From the NCBI GenBank assembly GCA_037974335.1, contig CM075760.1, forward strand, positions 35,163,609 through 35,227,608: 64,000 nt of DNA. Direction: 5' to 3'. Positions within the stretch are counted from its first letter, which is position 1. Each line of letters opens with the position of its first letter. The translations under genes were made by a program, and so were the position numbers. Of this stretch, positions 56,965-64,000 are shown one piece after another. A model generated the notes under the pieces. That model ran no database searches and was not told the origin of the DNA. It saw only the letters and a list, made by a program, of their open reading frames with translations. Source of the DNA: Prionace glauca (taxonomy: Eukaryota > Chordata > Chondrichthyes > Carcharhiniformes > Carcharhinidae).

Positions 56965-57245
56965 AAAAATGCCAGTGTCCGTGGGAGTTTGCGCGTTCTT
57001 CCCGTGGTTGCGTGGGTTTCTTCCGGGTGCTCCGGTTTCCTCCCACATCCCAAAAATGTGCTTTTAGGCTGATTGATTGGGTAACAAATTGTCCCTATAT
57101 TAGACCTCCCTGATCCTCGCACATTAGGCATAGACTAAAATCATGAATAGGTCACTGACCATGGGACGGCGGCGCGGGCTCGTTGGGCCGAAGGGCCTGT
57201 TTCCCGTGCTGTGTTGTTCTTTGTTCTTGTTCTTTGTTCTTTGAT
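56965..57245 (+). mobile_element. SINE, headless copy
   Basis: GTTGCGTGGGTTTCTTCCGG and TTTCCTCCCACATCCCAAAA, then CGGCGCGGGCTCGTTGGGCC and a tail of repeated TTGTTCTTTG. No tRNA head. Same subfamily as the minus copies at 61,535 and 62,690. Confidence 0.8.
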
Positions 57246-57689
57246 TTGCACATTGCAGCAAAAATATAATCCATTTGTAGAATTATTATCGATTTATGTA
57301 ACTAATTGCTGAAATAATTTTATTTCAGGTGTGGGTAGCTGTCACTGTAATTTGGGACTGAATACAAGAAGGAGGGAAGAAATGGCCCAATGTTATCGCT
57401 CGGCAATTAATGCACAAACTTAACTAATGTTCTCAGGACCCCACAGATGGTGGGATTTAAATTCCGTAAAAAAAAGTGTCTGGAAATAAGAATTCACTTA
57501 CGGTCAAGATATCATTGTCGATTGTGTAAAAATCTATCTGCTTCACTAATGTATTTTAGAGAAGGGAATCTGCCGTCCTTACCTGGTCTGGCCTATGTGT
57601 GATCCAAGAGCCACAGCAATGTGATTGTCTCTCACTGCCTTCGGACAAGAAGTAGGCAATAAATTCTGAATAGTCAAAGGTGCCCATGT

Positions 57690-57988
57690 CCATAGAATCA
57701 TTACAGAGCAGAAGAAGGCCTTTTGGCCTATCAGGCCCAAACCCACAACATTCCCACCTAAGTCTATCCCCATAACCCCACGTATATTCCCTGCAAATTC
57801 TCCTGACATGATTGGACAATTCATCATCGTGGATCAACCTATGCGGCATATCCTTGAACATTGTGAGTAAATGAGCAGGCAATTGGAGAATATGCAGACT
57901 CCACACAGACAGACCCAAACTGGGAGTTGAACCCGGGTCCCTGGCGCTTTGAGGCAGAAACCCTAACATATATGCCACCGTGCCATCC
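57690..57988 (-). mobile_element. tRNA-headed SINE
   Basis: Minus orientation: head near TTGAACCCGGGTCCCTGGCG, body ATGCAGACTCCACACAGACA, tail CATAGAATCATTACAGAGCA. Confidence 0.8.
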
Positions 57989-58084
57989 ACAAATTAATTC
58001 AAAAAGGACAATCCTCATGTGATGCAATATTATACGTTAGATTTCCCCAACGGCTCCTTTTTCCTGTGAAAATTAACACTGAAA

Positions 58085-59510
58085 GAAAACTGGTGGACTT
58101 ATAATTAATTGAGCTGACAGGGAAACATGACATCGACATTAACCTTTGACAGAGAATTTATAGAATCCGAATGGACACGGTGATCAGGAAAGTTCTTTGT
58201 CAACATCCAAATCATTGCTGCTCATTTTATTGGCCACCGGCTGTAGAACATTCACTGGTAGTGGGAACTCAGGATATTAGGACTTTGTGGCATAATGCAC
58301 AATATCACAAAAATAAATGTTTTGTCTTCCACTAAACCAGGCCGTTTCTTCACTCATTGGCAGCTATGAGAGCGACTGTTAAATAATCGAAATCAGATTA
58401 TGCTGGACAACAGAACATGGTGCTGATCAGGGATAAGAAAGGTTGTCTTTTTAAAGAGGTGCAGAACGCTTAGAATATTCCAGGTATCTGCGCTTTTCAA
58501 GACAGTTGTATGATTTTAATTTACTTTTAATTATTTTCATTTTGGGACCATTGCACTGATCTCATTGGACTGAGGAGGTGGGGAGGTCAAAATCTCTTCC
58601 TTGCAGGTCATGAAGTTACTCACAAAGTGGCTTTAATTGTTGGAAGGACATTTATTTGGAAGTTATACAAATAAAATAGCATCTGGCCAATTTACTCGTT
58701 CCCCATACTATTTAATCACAGTGCAGCCCTTTAAAATATTTGCTTGGAAGGAATACCATTTAAAAACCTTTCTTTATTATGGGAATCAAGCATTTATTGT
58801 ATAACTGGATAAATCCCATTTAATCCTTACATATTCGCGCTAATCTGTCCCACGCAGTATTTGGCAGCAGTCCAACCTGCTGCCAACTGCCCGAAGATAT
58901 TTACAGGAAGCATCTGACGGTGTTTGTTCAGTAAGTCAAAGATCTGTTTCCTCAGTACTGAACAGTTGGCTGCAAGCCAACTTCAAACTCTTAGCATTGT
59001 CAATAGAGCCTATTTATAAACAAATCTGCCCAGCAACAACTGGAGGCAATCTTAATTATTATTTTTTAAAGCTGTAAACCTACATAAATGCTTCCCATTT
59101 CATTGGAAAAAAAAGCTACCCAGATTCTCTGGCACCTTTTTAGTAACAATGATGATCTCTCCAACCCAACAATACACTGTGATGGATGGATAGAAATAAA
59201 TACAGGCAGATTGTGAGAGTTGATTCAGAGAGGTGATATGTCTTATACTGCATAAATATGTAGGCTGGTGTTTTATTTCACTTTATTCTTCCACGGGACG
59301 TGGGGGTCCCTGGAAAGAACAACATTTATTTCCGGTATTTAATTCCTTTTCAGCTGAGTGGTGTGGTATTGCCCAGTTATATATATGGCGGTCCATCTTG
59401 AGATACACCTTGCTGAGGCCAAGTAGGGATGGCAGATGTGCTTCATAGGGGAATCAGAGGGTTATCTCGTCGCTATCAGTATGAATCAAGATTTATTGAT
59501 TGAATTCAAA
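58085..59510. repeat. Second copy of the VH upstream flank
   Basis: Diverged direct copy of 48,940-50,600, lying to the right of the VH pseudogene as its counterpart lies to the right of the intact VH. Two SINEs (56,965-57,245 and 57,690-57,988) inserted between pseudogene and flank explain the longer spacing. Confidence 0.85.
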
Positions 59511-59557
59511 TTCCACCAGCTGCCATGGTCGGATTTAATCTCAATTTAATTCAATTT

Positions 59558-60120
59558 AATTCCAGAGATTCACCACCCTTTGAGTGAAGAAGTTCTTCCT
59601 CAACTCCATTCTAAACTGCCGCCCCCCTCCTTATCTTGAGGCTGTGCCCTCTAGTCCTTCTGTCCTTTCTGAGCGGGAAGAATCTCTCTACCTCTACCTT
59701 ATCCATCCCCTTCATTATCTTATGCGTCTCTATAAGATCCCCCCTCATCCTTCTAAATTCCAACGAGTACAGACCCAGTCTATTCAGCCTCTCTTCAAAG
59801 TTCAACCCCCTCATCTCCGGTATGAGCCTAGTGAACCTCCTCTGCATTCCCTCCAAGGCCAAAATATCCTTCCACAAGTGCAGCGACCAAAACTGCACAC
59901 AGTACTCCAGCTGTGGCCTCACCAGTACCCTGTACAGTTGCAACAAGACCTCCCTACTTTTATATTCAATCCCCATCACTATAAAGGCCAGCATCCCATT
60001 CGCCTTCCTGATCATCTGCTGCACCTGCAGACTGGGTTTTTGCGACTCATGCACAAGGACCCCCAGGTCCCTCTGCACCGTAGCATGCTGCAGCTTTCCC
60101 CCCTAGAAATAGTAATCCCT
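59558..60120 (-). mobile_element. CR1-like LINE reverse-transcriptase C-terminus
   Basis: A 155-codon open frame on the minus strand has MLAFIVMGIEYKSREVLLQL, YRVLVRPQLEYCVQFWS, LERLNRLGLYSLE-type and RMRGDLIETHKIMKGMD motifs, the end of a non-LTR reverse transcriptase ORF2. It is 5' truncated. The reverse-strand open frames are shadows. Confidence 0.88.
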
Positions 60121-60399
60121 CCCACTATTATTTATTTTTGAGAATTTATTTATGTTTATTTATTTATTTTTGAGAATTTTTACTAATTATTTTTGTGAAT
60201 GGAGAATTATTGGTAATATTGGCGTCAGGCGATGACCACCTCCAAAAAGGGAGAATCTGACCGTTGCCCCTTGTCACTCAATGATATTGCAACACTGAAT
60301 CAACAAGTAACAACATCTTCGAGGTTACCATTGGCTAATCGCTGTGTTAGCTGGGTATATATATGCTCCAGCTGGAATATCAGCTCAGCCTGCTGTGAG
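60121..60399. other. AT-rich spacer
   Basis: Contains TTTATTTATTTTTGAGAAT repeated twice and then unassigned sequence. Confidence 0.4.
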
Positions 60400-60920
60400 T
60401 AACCCACCCCCTAACTCCCCAAACCTGTGCACCACCTGCACGACACATATTAGGGGACAAAAATGGTTCTCTCCACTTACTTGAACAGTTCAAACAACAT
60501 TCAAAAATCTTCATCCCATTCAGGCCAAAGCAGCCGGCTTGACAGGTATAGCATTTGCAAATGCCCACTCCCTTCACCACACAGAGTATCATTTTGTACC
60601 ATCTACAAGTTTCACTTCCGAACCTCACCAAGGCTCCTTAGGCAGCCACACGGTGGGTTGCTATTTGCAAGAACAGGGTAACAGTTACCAGGAAATATCA
60701 CTTATAAATTCCCCTCCAAGTTAGTCATATACCTGATGTGGAAATATATCATCCTTCCATCACTGTCGCAGGACCGAGATCCTAGAACTCCCTGTGTAAC
60801 AGGACCGTATGGGTATCTACACCACAGGATCTGCAGCAATTCAAGAAGGTAGCTTACCACCAGTTTACTAAAGGCAATGAGGAATAGGCAACAAATACTG
60901 ACTAGGCCAGCAACGTCCAT
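60400..60920 (+). mobile_element. Dispersed repeat fragment
   Basis: TGCACCACCTGCACGACA through TCCTAGAACTCCCTGTGTAACA and CTGCAGCAATTCAAGAAGG. Relative of the piece at 42,000-42,430 with a longer 5' part. Exact family not determined. Confidence 0.6.
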
Positions 60921-61534
60921 ATCCCTTAAATTAAAACATCAACATATCGATATTTATGTATGGATGATAACTAATGAACGCAATTGGGTATCTTTGTAAA
61001 TGGATGGCAATTGATGAAAATAAATATCAACTTTCTGAACATTTACCACCTCTTTCTCTGCCAGAAGATAGGTTCCGTTCCACAGGAGATTCATGATTCA
61101 GAAACATCACACTATCCAAAGACAAGGAAGAAGAAGAGACGGCAACATCTGTAGGTGTATCTCAATCATTACATTACGGGACAGGCCTTTGATAGGATGA
61201 CAATTTTGTTACTCATCTGCTTGAAGACCGGGATTAACCTGAAGCGCAGTGTTTTGTTTATGTTGGGAGATATACATATCATACTCATACATGGATGAAT
61301 CTCAGTGAGACATTCGACACTAACATCAGGTCAGAGACTACAACAATTGGGAAACTAAGCTCTCCATCAGAAAATTCTCGGTCTCATTCATGACACAGAA
61401 AAGGCCAATTTACAACACAACTAAAGCTTCATGGACAACACTTAGGGTTGAATCAATCTCTCAAAAATTGACCTCCTCAGTCATCAACAAATGTGAAATA
61501 TGAAGAAAAGACACCAAGCTGAAATGAATAGAAC
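60921..61534. other. Nothing recognised
   Basis: No open frame of note, no repeat unit identified. Confidence 0.4.
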
Positions 61535-61866
61535 AAAGATCAAAGAACAACACAACACGGGAAACAGGCCCTTCGGTCCAACGAGCCCGCGCCGCCATCT
61601 TCACAATGTGTTTTTCCTCCTCCACCCTTGACCCATGTCTATGCTTATGGTACCCCCATTGGAAACCAGATTAAGGGGAGAATAATTTAGGGACAATTTG
61701 TTACACCAGTCAGCCTAATAACACTTCTTTGGGGTGTGGGAGGAAACCGGGACACCCGGAGAAAACCCACGCAACCACAGGGAGAATGTGCAGTTTCCCA
61801 CAGACACTGGCCCAAATCCATGTATCTGGACAACTAACGGTGATAGTCACTGAGCTGTTGTGGTGC
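61535..61866 (-). mobile_element. SINE, minus orientation
   Basis: AACAACACAACACGGGAAAC, CCCGCGCCGCCATCT, then GGAGGAAACCGGGACACCCG and ACTAACGGTGATAGTCACTG. Same subfamily as 62,690-63,015. Confidence 0.8.
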
Positions 61867-62159
61867 CCATCTGCTGGTCCATTTTGAAGCAAACACAAAC
61901 GACGCAAAGTACTAGGCCACTCTCGAAACATCCAAGAGCAGCCCACGCATGACCCACAGTGTGCATGCCCCTCATTAGACAACAAGGTGGACCGACGCAC
62001 ATGCAGAGTAAAAGAGAAAAATATCAACACATGTAGCATTAGATTTCCAGGAACGTCCTGAGGCTCTGATCCTTATTTAAAACAGTCTCCTATAACCCTC
62101 CATCCTTATTTTGCTCATGTGTCTATCTAAATAAACCTTAAACAAGTCCAGCGTGCCTG

Positions 62160-62500
62160 GGGCGGCACGGTAGCACAGTGGTTAGCACTGCTGCTTCACA
62201 GCTCCAGGGTCCTGGGTTCGATTCCTGGCTTGGGTCACTGCCTGTGTGGAGTTTGCACATTCTCCTCGTGTCTGCGTGGGTTTTCTCCGGGTGCTCCGGT
62301 TTCCTCCCACAGTCCAAAGATGTGCGGGTTAGGTTCATTGGCTATGCTAAAATTGCCCCTTAGTATCCTGGGATGTGTAGGTTAGAGGGATTAGCAGGTA
62401 AATGTGTAGGGATATGGGGATAGGGTCTGGGTGGGATTGTGTTCGGTGCAGACTCGATGGGCCGAAGGGCCTGTTTCTGCACTGTAGGGTTCTATGTCTA
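62160..62500 (+). mobile_element. tRNA-headed SINE, best-kept copy
   Basis: Head GGCACGGTAGCACAGTGGTT with A-box-like and B-box-like sequence (GGGTTCGATTCC), body TTTCCTCCCACAGTCCAAAG, and tail GATGGGCCGAAGGGCCTG then TGCACTGTAGGGTTCTATG. It serves as reference for the other SINEs here; it resembles tRNA-derived elasmobranch SINEs of the HE1 kind, an identification made from memory. Confidence 0.88.
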
Positions 62501-62689
62501 AGGTAGGGTTCTATGTTCTATGCCTCCACCACCTTACTTGGCAGTGCATTCCATACCCCCACGACCCACTGTGTGCAAAACCTCCCTCTAGCATCCACAT
62601 TATACCTCTCCCCCCTCACCTTAAGCCTATGGCCCCTCGTGATATTTGTCTCCAATCAAGGAAAAAGCCTGCCACTGTTTACTCTACCT

Positions 62690-63015
62690 ATACAAAGAAC
62701 AAAAGAACAAAGAACAACACAGCACGGGAAACAGGCCCTTAGGCCCAACGAGCCCGCGCCGCCGTCCCATGGTCAGTGACCTATTCATGATTTTAGTCTA
62801 TGCCTAATGTGTGAGGATCAGGGAGGTCCTATATAAGGACAATTTGTTACCCAATCAATCAGCCTAAAAGCACATTTTTGGGATGTGGGAGGAAACCGGA
62901 GTACCCGGAGGAAACCCACGCAACCATGGGGAGAACGCGCAAACTCCCACGGACACAAGCCCAAATCCATGTGTCCGCACAGCAACAGAGATAGCCTCTG
63001 AGCTGTCATGATGCC
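62690..63015 (-). mobile_element. SINE, minus orientation
   Basis: AAAGAACAACACAGCACGGG, GCCCGCGCCGCCGTCCC, AGGACAATTTGTTACCCAAT and GGAGGAAACCCACGCAACCA. Reverse-complement relative of the copy at 56,965-57,245. Confidence 0.82.
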
Positions 63016-63204
63016 CTCGAGATGGTCCAGTTTACGCACACCAACGACAAGAAGCAGTAGGCAACTCCCGAAGCAATATCCAAGAGCAGCCCACCACAAC
63101 CTGCCGCCCGCATGCCCCTTGCTGGACTTAAATGCCTGTGGATAAAAAATTCATTATTAAAAGACTCTATATCCCTGAGGCTGAAACTGAACCCTAAGCC
63201 TACA

Positions 63205-64000
63205 ATGTTTAGTAAGGCCTGCTATATCCCCCTATATGTAGACCGCTCATGTGGCTGTCCAAGTGACTCTTGAACAACTCTAGCGTGCCTGCTTCCACCA
63301 ACTTACTCGGCAGTGCATTCCACATCCCCACTACCCTTTGTGTGAAAAACTGCCCTCTAATATTAGTCTTATATCTAGCCCCCCTCACCCTAAGCCCGTG
63401 ACCCCTCGTTCTATCCATTTCTAATAGCGGAAAAAGCTTACCACCATTTACTCTATCTATCCCCTTCATAATCTTATAAACCTCTATTAGATCCCCCCTC
63501 AGCCGACGTCTCTCAAGGGAAAACAGCCCAAGTGCGTTCAATCTCTCCTCGTAAGACAGCCCTTCCATACCAGGCAACATCCTGGTAAATCTCCTCTGCA
63601 CTCTCTCCAGGATCTCTACATCCTTCCGGTAGTACGGCGACCAGAACTGGACGCAGTACTCCAGGTGAGGCCTAACCAACGTTCTATACAACTGCAACAT
63701 CAGACTCCTACTCTTATATTCTATACCCCTTCCTATGAAGGCCAACATGCCATACGCTTTCCTCATCATATTCTGCACCTGCACCGACACCTTCAGGGAC
63801 TTGTGTACCTGCACCCCCAGTCTCTCTGCGTATCTATACTCCGGATAGTTCTACCTTTTATTGTATAACTCCCCTCCACATTATTCCGGCCAAAGTGCAT
63901 CACCTCGCATTTCTCCAGATTAAATTCCATTTGCCATCTATCTGCCCAATCTACCAGCCTGTCTATGTCCTGTTGCATTGCCAGGCACTGCTCCTCAGTA
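63205..64000 (-). mobile_element. CR1-like LINE reverse transcriptase, runs off the window
   Basis: Minus strand: MEFNLEKCEVMHFGRNNVEG, a frame change near 63,800, then [80 protein letters not shown] and FFTQRVVGMWNALPSKLVEA. This is the C-terminal half of ORF2 of a non-LTR retrotransposon, with 201 codons open after the frame change, so it is fairly recent. The 5' part lies beyond 64,000. Confidence 0.9.

Noticed and set aside
59584-60141. Plus-strand frame of 185 codons opposite the LINE
   Set aside because: Shadow of the reverse transcriptase frame on the minus strand.

Overview
The window reads as nuclear DNA of a cartilaginous fish, most likely a shark. The decisive evidence is a compact immunoglobulin heavy-chain cluster of the elasmobranch type (one VH, two D, one JH, then CH1-CH4 and two membrane exons, all within about 19 kb). 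Supporting evidence is the density of tRNA-headed SINEs and CR1-type LINE fragments. The species cannot be named from the sequence alone.

Layout. Positions 1-10,000 are mostly non-coding: a (CT)n tract, a 15-copy 84-bp minisatellite (about 3,153-4,405), degenerate short repeats and LINE/SINE pieces. A two-exon rhodopsin-like receptor gene of the GPR139-like kind lies on the minus strand at 10,597-12,157. From about 13,035 to 27,072 there is a tRNA gene array (Glu, Phe, Val-CAC, Val-TAC on both sides, plus Gly and Asn) built from two large blocks. Block A (13,035-17,280) is repeated inverted at 20,850-25,123, and a CpG-rich block B (17,482-18,632) is repeated inverted at 25,988-27,072. LINE fragments separate this from the immunoglobulin genes.

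The immunoglobulin M cluster is on the minus strand, read from right to left: leader exon (48,175-48,220), VH exon (47,738-48,042), D1 (47,308-47,324), D2 (46,921-46,932), JH (46,482-46,529), a 10-kb J-C intron, CH1 (36,116-36,409), CH2 (35,413-35,730), CH3 (34,189-34,497), CH4 with the secreted tail (32,992-33,383), TM1 (29,439-29,566) and TM2 (29,296-29,304). Exon boundaries were set from splice sites, and all are in compatible phase. The segments are in germline, unjoined configuration. The signal sequences are V(23)-(12)D1(22)-(12)D2(12)-(23)J, so V-D1-D2-J joining obeys the 12/23 rule and direct V-J or D1-J joining does not. Secreted or membrane IgM is chosen by using the CH4 stop or an internal CH4 splice donor.

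The J-C intron holds a striking repetitive stretch. At about 37,385-38,000, just upstream of CH1, the sense strand is G/A-rich with about 18-20-bp repeats and scattered AGCT, the composition expected of a switch region. Next to it are 1.9 kb of TGAGTGAG-type repeats of opposite strand skew. Right of the V gene, 55,989-56,812 is a broken VH copy interrupted by two retroposons. Its upstream flank (about 58,085-59,510) is a duplicate of the flank of the intact VH (about 48,940-50,600), so a second cluster end once lay here. The remainder to 64,000 is SINEs and CR1-like LINE 3' ends. I saw no LTR element, CRISPR array or prokaryotic gene.
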